Positions 1-11,633 of a stretch of 64,000 nucleotides of DNA are shown piece by piece (position 1 is the stretch's first letter; the number at the start of each line of letters is the position of its first letter). The stretch covers positions 2,857,501 to 2,921,500 of the forward strand of contig JAJEKV010000091.1 in NCBI GenBank assembly GCA_021234155.1, in the 5' to 3' direction. The position numbers were made by a program, and so were the translations under genes. The notes beneath the pieces are model-generated. The model worked only from the letters and a program-made list of their open reading frames with translations. It searched no databases and was not told the origin of the DNA. Source of the stretch: Isoetes taiwanensis (Eukaryota; Streptophyta; Lycopodiopsida; Isoetales; Isoetaceae).

Positions 1-53
1 GATGAAGTTCTGGGCATAAACAATGGAAAGCACAATGCAGCAAGTTGTAGTAC

Positions 54-430
54 ATGATCATGCAAAGGAACTCTGGAGATGATGTCAGAAATTGCTGCAG
101 AAACAGTTCAAGGATTTGTGGTACAGACCTTAAAATACCTTACGCAAAAGGAGGATCTCAAGATCTCAGAATCGTTTGTCTTGGAATTGTTTTTTTCAAT
201 AAAGGGTCAAATTCTGTTATAGAAGGCGTTGATGAAGTTGGGCAGCAGGGCACTTACATGGGAAACCTTGGGTTGAAGGAGTATGGTTTATTACAGAGAC
301 AAAAGAAGTTGTTTATACCATCCCTTATATTTCGCCTAAAAAGGAATGGTACAGAGGGAGAATGTTATGGTTTAACACCAACAGCAGGTGGCAGCCATGG
401 TTACTTCTGTGGTTGAATTTGCTTCATATG
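54..430 (+). pseudogene. 3' end of a copia-like element interior (remnant)
   Basis: An open stretch of about 120 codons with no protein family I recognise. Its last 120 bases (about 300-470) match, in inverted orientation, the interior next to the LTR at 2,014-2,245: both contain GAATGGTACA, then GGCAGCCATGGTTACTT, then a C-rich/G-rich run before TGTTAG. I infer that it is the 3' end of the same non-autonomous copia-like family rather than a host gene. No RT or integrase motif is visible. Confidence 0.4.
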
Positions 431-504
431 TGAATTTTTCAGGCAGTATGTTATATCTCAGGGGGGATACATAGCATTAGTAGTTTCTAGTTTCATCAGG
501 GGAA

Positions 505-682
505 TGTTAGCATATGACATGTGACATGTCACTACTCTTAGATGACTAGCATGCCAATGTATGTTGCTGACATGGCTCTCCTATAAAGCCATAGTCATGG
601 CTTTATAGTTTTTATCCAGTTTACTCATCAACCTATATCGGGTATCTCTTTCATTCGCATATATGCATACAGGGTTTCTTCA
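505..682 (+). repeat. LTR of copia-like family, plus strand
   Basis: Starts TGTTAGCATATGACATG after a purine stretch (CAGGGGAA) that could be the polypurine tract. Ends CATACAGGGTTTCTTCA. The reverse complement of the LTRs at 2,014-2,245 and 4,367-4,533 shares TTGCTGACATGGCTCTCCTATAAAG and the end ATATATGCATACAGGGTT. The right flank has no primer binding site, so this is a 3' LTR or a solo LTR. Confidence 0.6.
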
Positions 683-829
683 AATTCATTCATGTGTTTT
701 CATAAGCCACATGTAGGGAGTAACAAAAACTTGTACAATATTCAGGACATCCCAGGAGAGGTTGAAGCTGGTGCAGTAGAGGTTGAAGCTGGTCGAGCCT
801 GGCACAAGACCAAAGAAACCTCTTAACCA

Positions 830-1030
830 TGTGATAGAGGGATGAAACTTAACTCTAACCTAACTGATGATATAACCTGATGTAATACGTCAGCAGATGT
901 TTCGTCCACGTCATCATACAGTCACACATCCCTTTTCATCACTTTGTTTGCTTCAGCTCTTCACCAGAGTTAGGCACTCATTTTGTTTTCTCTCCATTTT
1001 TTTGATACATCATTTCATTCAAATGACACT
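830..1030 (+). repeat. Dispersed repeat, copy 1 (partner at 5,811-6,010)
   Basis: GAGGGATGAAACTTAACTCT begins a segment of about 200 bases that recurs at 5,811-6,010. Shared blocks include AACTCTAACCTAACT, the CAGAGTTAGGC block and TACATCATTTCATTC. It probably belongs to another LTR or other transposon, but no termini were identified. Confidence 0.5.
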
Positions 1031-1189
1031 ATCTAAGGCCATGCTGGTAGCCAATGGCTACAATCAACAATTTGGTTTTGGACTATATAGCACTGTTAGC
1101 ATCAGTCCTCTCCTTTATTGCAGTATAATTATCACATGGGCATTTAAAAGAAAGCACCATTATTCTCACCATAAAGAGGCAGCTCAAAC

Positions 1190-1520
1190 ACAAGAACATG
1201 AGTGGAGATATGGCTATATAAACTTAAAGTCCACTACCTCCTGGAGATATGATGTTAGTACCCAACTGAAGCCGTCTGCAACACCCAAATGTAGCGGTTG
1301 GTGGCTTTAATATAACTGTACACCTTCTATTCTCAAATTCATATTAGCTCATAAGCTCTGAGCACAAGAACATGAGTGGAGATATGGCTATATAAACTTA
1401 AAGTCCACTACCTCCTGGAGATATGATGTTAGTACCCCAACTGAAGCCGTCTGCAACACCAAATGTAGCGGTTGGTAGGCGGCTTTAATATAACTGTACA
1501 CCCTTCTATTCTCAAACCAT
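1190..1520 (+). repeat. Two direct copies of a ~150-bp segment
   Basis: The block from CAAGAACATGAGTGGAGATA to the CTTCTATTCTCAAA end occurs at about 1,190-1,340 and again at about 1,364-1,520. The copies differ by a few small indels. The offset is about 171 bases, so this is a local tandem duplication. No coding signal. Confidence 0.7.
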
Positions 1521-1690
1521 ATTAGCCCTTCTACTTCAAATTTTTTGAAGTGGTTTGCTGATGCACAAGAAAAACTAACATGATCCTCATTTTCTTAACA
1601 CCCCACGAAATCAAAACAAACCATCTACTTTCTAAGAGGCAACCCTCTGATCGTAAGCATCTTGTTTTCTAAGGCCAAAAAGAATTTCCA

Positions 1691-2010
1691 TTGAAAGCTT
1701 TGCATTATCAAACATTGAATGTGAATAGTAAGTCCAACCTCAGGTTTGGAACCAAAAAAGTTCGCAGCAGTAATGACAACACACTACCAAACCCTTGGGA
1801 TGCCCAAGTAGAACTGGAACATTCATCTCTCAAATTACATTACTGTTTCACTGCAGATCAGCTGGCAAATAGCATGATAAAGCTGTAGAGATTTGTATGT
1901 ATTCATGGTAGAAAAAGCTGGACCATTCATCTCTCAAACTACATTGTTCAGATCAGCTGGCAAATGGCATGATGAAGCTGTAGACATTTAAATTATGTAT
2001 TCATGGTAGA
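1691..2010 (+). pseudogene. Possible copia RNase H tail plus local duplication
   Basis: A short open stretch ends in FTADQLANSMIKL, which resembles the ADQLADIFTKPL-type end of copia RNase H. This is a weak match and an inference. The DNA from the CATTCATCTCTCAAA block to ATTCATGGTAGAA is present twice in tandem (1,816-1,912 and 1,919-2,009), so the tail itself has been duplicated. It lies next to the LTR beginning at 2,014 but in the opposite orientation to that element. Confidence 0.3.
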
Positions 2011-2013
2011 AGA

Positions 2014-2245
2014 TGAAGGAACCCTGTATGCATATATGCTAGAATGAGAGAGAGATACACGAGATAGCTAGGCTATGAGTAAAACTGGATGAACTGTAAA
2101 AGCATGACTATGGCTTTATGGGAGAGCCATGTCAGCAACATCGTGGATGACTCAGCATGCTGCAGTCATCATACTCTAACAACCCCGATGACGTGCATGG
2201 CTCAAACAAAAAAAAAAAACAAAACTAGAAATCCTAGAACTAACA
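2014..2245 (-). repeat. 3' LTR of copia-like element, minus strand
   Basis: Reading the minus strand, a purine run (CAGGGGGA) is followed by TGTTAG and the LTR ends ...ACAGGGTTCCTTCA at 2,014. The segment 2,014-2,181 is closely similar to 4,367-4,533. The left LTR edge could instead be 2,181, where a second TGTTAG occurs, because the 64 bases between are absent from the partner. Confidence 0.6.
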
Positions 2246-4366
2246 TCCCCCTGAGATGTAACCGTCCTGAATTTCAGCATATAAAGCAAGCTCAACCACA
2301 TAAGTAACCATGGCTGCCACTGGACCTTGGCTTCAAATCATACCCTGCTCATGTACCATTCTCTCTTCTTGGTCAGATAAGGATCATCCATAGTAAGATT
2401 ATGTCCAATGTATAAGAGCAAACAGAAGTCTTGGTTTGAGGAGCTTGACATGTCGACTGCCATTCCAGATCTCCGTGATATAACGGATCAAAAACACCAG
2501 CTAGTCTGCAAGAACATACTAGCAAATCATGCTGCCCCACTGTATGCAAGCACCTTTCAGAATTAGAAACCAGATTTATGCGGTCATGCATTATCAAGAA
2601 CAATTAGCACTTGATTTTTCAAATGCAAACACCTGTAACTTACCTTTAGCTTCTTGGTTAATTCTCCAATATCAGGGTAAGAAATATACCCCAAACAATC
2701 ATCAAGTTAGGATGATCTTCCACCTTAATGTGTAGATGCATGTAAAGTGGCAAATTACTTCATGTTTACTCATCTTGGTGATGATTGGAGAAAAATAGCA
2801 GTGTGTTCATGAATATCCATCCAAGAGAAGCTCACGAGCGAGCTCCTCTTTTTGCTTCCATGACTCCTTTTGGATTTCTTGCGCATTGTTCTTCTCCATG
2901 AAACTGGTCTATAATTTTCTTATTATCAAGAAGACAAGTGTTGCCTAACACTTCATGCTGCAGATCCAGATCCAGATTAAATAATATGGATTGAGAATTA
3001 CCTTCTTGCTGCAGATTTAACATCTGTAAATCCTAACAACATTGTGTACATTATTTTATTGCCTTCTCTGGATTTGGCATGCCATGTTCATGCAGCAAAT
3101 GAAGAGTCTCAGATTGCTCTATTTCCATCTGGTTTAGTAGAGCTGCCACATCCTCCCAAAAGATCACCCGAATAAAGGAAAAAATTCATCATGAAAATCA
3201 ACAACTGGAAGAGTGATAGGGGTAACACTTCACATTTGTCCACAGATTTCTTCTTAGCCTTAAAAACCCTGCTGCACATGGTCATAGTCTAGGTCATGGC
3301 TCTGCACAAATTGTAACCTTAGATGATCCCACAACTCCTTCGCACTAAGGAATGATCTTTGCAAAACCTTTGAATGTGAAGAAGCATCAATGGTGAACAT
3401 GATAGATCTGGAAACATGTTCAAGAGTAATATCTGAACAATTTTGTCCTCTTACAACATGCCACAGGCCTTGAGAAGTTAATGACTAGGTCATGTGAAAT
3501 CTCCATTTCATAGTTATAAAGAGTTAGCAAATTACCTTGCATAGGAGCTATAATCTGATAAAGCTGCTTACCAGACTCAAGTAAAATAGACCATGATTAG
3601 ATTGTCTAGCAAGCCAGTTATATCACATGTACAATAGCAGAAGTCTGACAAGACCGAAGTGTAACAAGAAGGAAGAAATCTCACACAAATCTTGATGATC
3701 AGAGATTTGAAGACTTCAGAAGCGACTCCAGATCGAAGCCAGTCCAGATCCGGATTGCCACTCAATCTTAACAATTTCTGCACTCAATTCCAGTTCCTAA
3801 TCCGGTAGATTTCAAATCCGTTTCCCTTCTGCCATAACTCCAAATACGACCAAACTCATGCAAGATCTCAACATCTAATCTAGACCTTATCCACTTCCCA
3901 ACGTATCACTGCCTTATTAGGTTTATCTACCTGACCAACAAAAATAGAACACACCTTTTGCTTTTATCCCAAATAAGCCACAAATTCTACTGCCCATTTT
4001 GCCATATGGCACATATCCGGCTCGAAAATATCTTCACACCGCAAATCCGGATCTCTATAACCGAAAAATGTACAGATCCACAAATATTGATGAAGATTTC
4101 TCAACCCTTCCTTAGAAATCATAGCAAGAAGTATACCTAACCAGACGAAGAATCTTGCAAGATTAGAGGAATCTTTGCAGAGATTTCTGGAGCTTCATTA
4201 TAGACCCGTTCTAGACCTGCAACATGTTCTAGACCCGTTCTAGACTAACTCTTGCACAATGCAAGAAAAATGATGTCAATTCCTCTTCTCAGACCCGATA
4301 CCTGAGTCTGATCCCACCTGCTATACTCCGGCACTCATCTCATCCTGCATTCTGGCTCTGATACCA
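2246..4366 (-). pseudogene. Interior of a non-autonomous copia-like element with a gag remnant
   Basis: About 2.1 kb between two LTRs. The primer binding site is at the right end (4,354-4,366). In the middle (about 3,270-3,440, minus strand) the frame gives a broken gag-like reading with FTIDASSHSKVLQ and SAKELWDHLRLQF, resembling the UBN2/copia gag motif around the 'AKEAWDxL' block. No protease, integrase, RT or RNase H could be found, and the length is far below a full copia polyprotein. The copy therefore looks non-autonomous or heavily deleted. Confidence 0.5.
4354..4366 (-). other. Primer binding site (initiator tRNA-Met type)
   Basis: The minus strand reads TGGTATCAGAGCC immediately after the LTR end TTCCTTCA. 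This is the usual plant copia primer site for initiator methionine tRNA. It fixes the orientation of the element as minus. Confidence 0.85.
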
Positions 4367-4533
4367 TGAAGGAACCCTGTATGCATATATGCTAGAATGA
4401 AAGAGATACACGAGATAGCTAGGCTATGAGTAAACTAGATGAAGAACTGTGAAGCATGACTATGGCTTTATAGAAGAGCCATGTCAGCAACATACATGGA
4501 TGACTCAGCATGCACAGTCATCATACTCTAACA
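4367..4533 (-). repeat. 5' LTR of copia-like element, minus strand
   Basis: Begins TGTTAGAGTATGATGACTG (minus strand) and ends ACAGGGTTCCTTCA, followed at once by the primer binding site. It is a near copy of 2,014-2,181. Confidence 0.7.
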
Positions 4534-5310
4534 GAAGAAAGCTACAGAAGGATGAGCATCAAGAAATCTCAGAAATGAACTAGAGACTTATAGAGAGATG
4601 CCATGTCAGCAAGCATGCAGTGACAAGTCGGCACACATCAGCATGAGTCTAACACCCCTTCCTGATGACAAGCACCACTGAGAATTAAACTACTAAAAGA
4701 CAGAACATACGAAGCTGTTTCATATCGGCACATTTTTGCCTACAAGAGGCTTGGTAAAACCATCTGCCGTCTGATCTTGAGAGAACATTGAAGTAAACAA
4801 CACGAAGAGTTTGAAAGCAGACTTTAATTTCCAATTTATTAACGTCTACAGGAGACCCATAGGGGGTATGAGACCAAATAATTACAGCAAGTCTGCAACA
4901 TCTAGGAGCATTCTCCTAGTTGAAAGTGCTAGTTGAATCTAGCAAAAAAGAACATCTAAAACTTAGCAAATAAAGCTCATATATGATTCTGTAACCTACA
5001 AATTTGAATGCACCCACTTATAGGGCCTGAAAAAAGCCTGTGATGCTTTGCACATTCCTAGTGTCCCTTTTCTTCTTTTGAGGCTGTCCTTTCTTATCTT
5101 TTTTGGCCCTTTTCTGATTCTGATTGCCCCCAGCGGAAGTGGACCCTTCTGACTTCCTTTTCCTATCATTGTTTCATGGTGCTGGATCAGCTATGCAAAA
5201 AGAAGTCAGCACTGTTTGCTTTAATTCTGAATCAACTTCATTTTGTTTAAGCACATTCCTTCTGAGCTTGATGAGTTCATATATATATAAAGCAACTGCA
5301 AGGCATTAGT
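4534..5310 (-). pseudogene. Second copia-like fragment: LTR piece and gag remnant
   Basis: At 4,654 the minus strand reads GGAAGGGG then TGTTAGACTCATGC, i.e. a polypurine tract and the start of another 3' LTR. That LTR is cut at 4,534 by the neighbouring element. To the right, about 5,040-5,300 (minus strand) reads a broken gag C-terminal region: a DELIKLRRNVLKQ-like piece and then a lysine/glutamine-rich run (KKDKKGQPQKKKRD), as found before the zinc knuckle in copia gag. No intact frame remains. Confidence 0.45.
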
Positions 5311-5810
5311 TCATATGCATACAAAGCAACATATTCCTGGTCTGGAAAGTTCATGAGCTGCCTCAAAGTAGTTGGGTTCCTGAAAAGACAGTGGTACCTT
5401 CCTCTTATTTCACAGTATGCTGGACACAGAAAGAGTGTTCTTCTGAGTCCACTTTCCCTAAGTTGCACATTTGACAAACTCGTTGTTCACATGCCCTACC
5501 CTTAGCCCGGCCAACTTCAATCTCTAACCGGTGAGACGAGACACAAAACTGCCCCAATACATTCCTGAGTTTATGTGACAAGTGGGCATCTATCTAAGTA
5601 CCCAGGATGTCGAAGAAAACCATCTCTAGATATATCCAGAAAAATTGTCTTTGTAGAATTGTTTTCTGGTGGTTAGAACTTTCGAAAAGATGCACTTGTC
5701 TGCCACATAGATATGTTCTAAATAGCTCATGATGCCTCAGACAATTGTTGGGCACTGAGCTAGTGTTGGTAGCTGCGCGACTTTGCTTAAATGATGGGAG
5801 GGGATATACT

Positions 5811-6030
5811 GAGGGATAGAAACTCAACTCTAACCTAACTTGTGATAACTGGACCAGACGTGATATTAACATCTTCCTGCCCACCTCATCCATGTGACTA
5901 TATAACCACATATCAGTTTTTCACCTCCTTAGTTTTCCACAGTTCTTCAGCAGAGTTAGGCGCCCACTTTGTGTTATCTCCATCATTTCAATACATCATT
6001 TCATTCTGTATTACTTTCTTCACCATGCAA
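5811..6030 (+). repeat. Dispersed repeat, copy 2
   Basis: Partner of 830-1,030. It contains ACTATATAACCACATATC, a TATA-like promoter core, which would fit an LTR. Termini and target duplications were not found. The stretch 5,311-5,810 shows nothing recognisable. Confidence 0.5.
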
Positions 6031-6501
6031 CCTAAGGCTATGGGAATAGAAAGACACCCTTCTCGTATCCAGTACTTTGAAATGAGGATCAGAGCTAGTT
6101 CAACCAGTATAACGTTATAATGTCCAGTATATTATGAGATAAGGGTCGCTATCCTTGAAGAGGCAGGCAATGGCAGCAACAAAAAAACGTAACTTATTAT
6201 ACTCATTGGATAAACTGCAAAATGTGATCTCATAATCCTACAGATAGCTGTGTGTCTTTCTTGTTTCCTGCTTATGACAGGGATACCTACTATAACCAAT
6301 CTGTAACAAAAATCGAGAAGGATCTTGTTGGAACTTTCACAAAGTTGTAGCTTCAACAATTGAAGAGAAGCGAGTGCCATAGGATGCACAGAACTACAGC
6401 AATGTGCAAAGGGCTGTATATGCTCTATGAATGCCAAGAAATAAGGTTCCAGCTTGGAACACCTTTTCCAATTGCACAGAATACAATCTACAAGTACATA
6501 C

Positions 6502-6564
6502 CTGGCAACGTGAGAATAACAATAAGCATGAATCAATGTGCTTGTCCTAGACATTGGCGCACTG
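6502..6564 (-). CDS. APC5: APC5 exon (SAPMSRTSTLIHAYCYSHVA)
   Basis: Acceptor TGTGGAAG, donor GTATGT. Completes the serine codon of the previous exon. The downstream part of APC5 (about 300 residues in Arabidopsis) is not evident. The minus strand stays open to 6,132, but its translation does not match the family. Confidence 0.75.
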
Positions 6565-9500
6565 CTTCCACAATAAACATCATAGTGAGTATAACAAACT
6601 TTTGAACTTTTTAAGGGTTTTGAGCTGATGGGTAGTATACCTCCCATACAATTCCCAAGAAGTGGATCTTAGTAAATGCGATGCTCCTGATAGTTTTAAA
6701 ACAGATTCAGGTACCAAACCAAGCCTTCCTGGCAATGCACTCCATCCTGAACCAACCATATGTACATTCCCAGAGACACCAAGAGAGAGCCCGGTAAAAG
6801 GTCCTGAAGAAGACCCTGATGCCCTTGGAATGTTTGATGAAACTCCAGTTGACAAAACGGCTGTTGTGTTCATGACAGCATCACTAAGCAAATATGTACT
6901 CAGGCGTAAAGACTGTGCATCAGAATATGTTAATTTCCCCAATGAGATCTTGGTTCTTCAATTAAAATTAAGCTCAGAATTCAACATATGTCCTAACAAG
7001 GTAAACATGATTGCTAGCCATCCCTACACCTTAGAACAGCTAATTAATGAGCAATATCAAATCTCAATTACATGAAGCAGCCCATGTTAGGTGAAAGATA
7101 TAACTATACCAAGTAAATCCTTCGTGGATAAAATATTGGTTCAATATAGATGCAAAATTCACGGTAGCATCATACAACTCAATCACAAAATACATCTTGT
7201 CAGCTACATTTACAACAGTTAACATATGAATCCCTTGGGACCTGAAATTCTAACTATTTGCTTAACCAAAATGCAAAACCCAATCTGGACCATAATGGCC
7301 GAGTGTGACAAACAATATATTACCGGAATGTATGAATTCCTTGCCTGATGTAAAATGTGGAAAAAATTTGATCAAATAGACTCACTGACATTATTACTTG
7401 GGACCTGAATTTCTGACTATTTGCTTAACTGAGATGCAAAACCCAATCTGGACTATACAGCCAAACGCGACAAACAATATATTACAGGAATATACGAATT
7501 CCTTGCCTTGTGTAAAATGTGGCCAAAATTGATCAAACAGACTCACTAACATTTTTATCACATTAATCCTTGGATTTTCATTACTCAGGTATTCCGTCTC
7601 CCAATGTAACAATATAAACTGACCTTACACACATCCAAAGGAGAAGTTCCGAGATGTTCGCAGTTTCTAGGCCCTCCAAGATGCGGTATTTGGCGTACAT
7701 GCTACAGTCAGTAAACATAATAATGCATATCAAGACATAAACATCATGTTCCACATAAATTTAACCTACATCCATGCAAAGGTTGAGTGTTCACAGAAGC
7801 AAGAATCTATAATACTATGCTGACAAGGCAGTATATACAGGGATGGCAGCCATTGATACCATAGTGTTATATGACATCTCCTAGTATGCTGATAAATTAA
7901 AAATGTATGCAACATGGAACGTATGCAAGCTGTAACTGACTCTGTGCATACGGAATCATGCACATGTCAAAATTAGGATTAGTTTGTGGGACACTGAGGG
8001 TTACCCCAGGGGATAATGCTATTTACTAGACATCCAATTGTATCAAGTCCTGTTGCTTTAGATTCAAGCAGATGTCATCATCTGACAGGTACTATACATG
8101 TAACCTGTTATTAAGTATAAGCATTCACATGTTTCTGGTATGATAACTCGTCGCACATGTCAGGTGTTCTACATGTCAGCATTGACATGTGTCATCTGTG
8201 AGCCAGCACGAGCAGCCAACTAATCACGTCCAATATACTACATTAGAAAGAACTCCAACCTTCCATCTCCCCCCTCAGGTGAAACAGTTTCTCATGCATG
8301 CAAACTTATTACCTATCACTGGTTCTATCTGCCATTTGCTGCTTCAAGTCTATTTGTTCTGTGGCACAACAGATTGTATGCCCAGTGTTCTTGAGTGGAT
8401 GTGCCTGGTTGCCTCCAGACCTTTCCAGGGAAGTATAGCTGGCTGTATATTAGTCCAGGAATTCTAAATAAAATACACAAATCAAATCATCACCGGCATA
8501 TTTGTGCATATGTTTTTGATTCTGCATTGTATTCGATTCTTATAACTCCAACTGAGAGGTGACTTCCAAAGTGAGATGTACCCACTGTTATGTATCAACC
8601 CCGTGGTGCTAACCAAAACCCGGAGGGTGGATCTTTAGTGGGCTGTTCTAACCTCTTCAAGGTTTCATCCCATTCCCAACAGGCATTTTAACAACTCCCC
8701 CTATAGTTGTCCCCCAAGGAATCTGTGGCTCCGATACCAATGTTATTCATTACATAGTGGTAACCAAGAAACCCAAAAGGGGGTGGGGGGTCCCTAGTGG
8801 GCCTACCTATCCAAGATTTTATCCCATCCCTAGGCTCGTATATTTTCTCACTTCATCATCCCTCCCCTTCCATGGGATGCATCATTCCTCCTTTCCTCCC
8901 CTTCTTGGAATGTACCATTCCTCCTTCTCATTCCTCCCCTTCCTCGGGATGCTTGCCCTTGAGCATGTGACACACCATAGGGAATCAAACCATGGGCTCT
9001 GATAACCAAATGTTATGCACTAACCCCATAGTCTAACCAAAACTCAAAGGCGGATACTTAGTGGGCCCTAACCTCTCCATGGTTTTATCAATGCCCAACA
9101 GACATTCCCAACAACTACCCCTTCCCTTTTAATTTAACAACTACTCCGTGGTTTGGTATTAGACCCACGGGTTCGATTCCCATTGGGCCAACTATATGGG
9201 TAGTTGTTGTAGTATAAGCCTGTTCTGGAGGGCAAGAAGAGGTTAGGGGCCCACTAAGGGTCCGTTCTTGAGGCGATTTGGTTAGCCCTATGGATTTTAG
9301 GTGACCCAAACCATTGCTAGCATGTCTGCATCAGCATATAGATGAAGATCAAACCTCTGCCCATATTCATAACACCCCTTCAGTCTTAAGTATTGAAGAA
9401 CCCTCCAATTGAAACCTAAAAAGCATGCCAAAGGTAATGTCAGCCCTAGCTAGCCAAGTGAACAAGTGCCCTATACTGTAAAAGAGACGATTTTGCCCTG

Positions 9501-11601
9501 GTTCATCTAATAAGCAGCTGACTACAGATTTCGTTGTGGGATCTCGCAACGCAACGAGTTCCATTTCTCCTCAGATGCACTCCATTTCCAGCTGATACCT
9601 GTACACAAGACAATAGTGCAGAAGTCCTCCTCCTTCAATGAGTCTTTGATCTGCTCCTGCAACAACTCAATATCATCTAGTCAGTCAATACCATGTCCTG
9701 AACATGAAGGAGCGATGCAAATTTTAAAGCAGAGTGGCCGCCGCCCATTCAGGCATGTAAGCTTTGGGCATATCACTTGCCAAGCTTTGTCCCTCCTTCA
9801 TGAACAAAGAAATGGCGTTGCCTGATCTTTGCACTTGATTGTAGTACTTGCATTGTCGAGCAAACTAAAAATTCTTTACTACATTATGCACAGACCCAAG
9901 CCAAACCTACTCTGGAGCTGATATACAGCAAAGTCTGCAGACCAAAGAAAACCATATAATTGAAGATTCAAACATCCAGTTATTCCAGATCTGTTTGGCT
10001 GTTCCAAGAGTATATAAATTGGTTGAGAATTAGTTCGTTGAAGTTTCGGGTTTCATCATGTACATGGTTTTTTCGCTGTCCCTGTGGTACTTCAGTCATT
10101 TCATCAACATATAAAACATGTATAACAGTCCCGTTGACAATAATCAAATTTAAAACACAAAGTAGACTTTAGTTGGGCTAAGCATGCTGTGTTCTTAATA
10201 ACATCTTCAACTAATGTTGACAACGAGCATGTCATGATGATGTGTACACATGTTTCTAGCATCTCCCTTTGACACAAAACTACGTCCTCATAAATTTTCC
10301 ACATGCAAAATGCTCATCTTAACTTTGAAGGGCAAATATTATCCAAATCTGACCTCATAACTTCTCTCAAAGAGAATAGAATAAAATTACCTCAATAAAA
10401 CATATAATATTAATATCCATACCTTCAAATCGAACTTTGCAAAGGGCCAAGCGACTAAAAGCTACTAGATGTGGCAGCTTCAGCTCAAGAGCCCTTTTAT
10501 GGCGGCGCTTCAACAGAAGTAATAGTTGCTGCTGTACCACTAAAGGAGGTCCAAGCCCTAAACCCAAACTAGAATCTCCAACTCCAACAACACTTGTATC
10601 TGCAGTCACCCCAACATCAGAGAGCAGGTAACATAATGCAGCTAAGCATGCGCCAAGGCAGACATCGTCATTGTTCTGCAGAGGAAAACATTCCACAACT
10701 TGTCAATATGCTATAAGCCCAAAGGTATTTATGCATTACACTCTTACACTTCATAAAACTAACCTTTACCTGCTGTGCAATACGGACAGTTTCATTCAGT
10801 GCCTGCATCCCATAGATATGTCAAAATCCTTACAGAAGAAAAAGAAGAAAGATGAAAAGATTTCTTTATGCAGCAACACGGACTAACACAATTGAGGGCT
10901 CTTCTCCCTTACTCACACTCAAAGAATTTGATAGAGATCACTAATAAAGGGGATGTCTGGCTAGTCGGAATGATTATCAATGTCTATGCAGAGGAAAGAG
11001 CTAGCACCCAAAAGCATTTAGGAAAAACTTATCAACATTGGGTATATCATTATTTTGAGGGGCTATTACTGAAGAGGCAAAAGCTAACAGAAGAGAAGTG
11101 TTCCCATAAAGCATTTGATAGTCCCCAGAAACCAGCTACTTCAAAAATTGAAGTCCTTATAACCATTTGGGCAGGAGCAATGCTACTCAATGATAATGTT
11201 TGGGCAGAATTAAAATGTTTGAAAAATGGTCTGATAACATGAACAGCACAATTGGTGTAAAACAGCTGCCTACCTTTACCAACCTTATTTGGGCTCTACA
11301 CTCATTGACACACTGCCAGAGAAGGGCCTTTGCTAGCTCAAGAATGCATCACCATCCTGCCCTACACAAACGATGAATCCTGCCATCCTCTTTCCCAGAG
11401 GGATTGCTAGCACTTTCGAGCCAGGAAGGAAGGAATGAAAGGAAAGGAAAGGGGGAGAAGGAGGGAAGGGGGGGGAAGGGGGAAGGAGGGAGGGAGGGAA
11501 GGTTACATACGTCTACGAAAGACCGCTTGGGTCTATGAGACCATTTATACAGCAATCATGTGCATCTAGGGGCGCATTTGCAGCCTCCTAGAGATGTTAC
11601 A

Positions 11602-11633
<32 letters not shown>

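Noticed and set aside
897-1310. 137-codon frame
   Set aside because: Covers a dispersed repeat and half of a tandem duplication. No recognisable protein.
6132-6647. Single 171-codon minus-strand protein
   Set aside because: Only its SAPMSRTSTLIHAY segment is APC5. The rest is intron read-through, as splice sites at both ends show.
9131-9200. True tRNA gene (GGTTCGATTCC present)
   Set aside because: No acceptor stem or cloverleaf can be formed, and the body is repeated nearby. SINE head is the better reading.
11349-11555. Proline/serine-rich 68-codon frame
   Set aside because: It is the translation of a purine-rich microsatellite tail.
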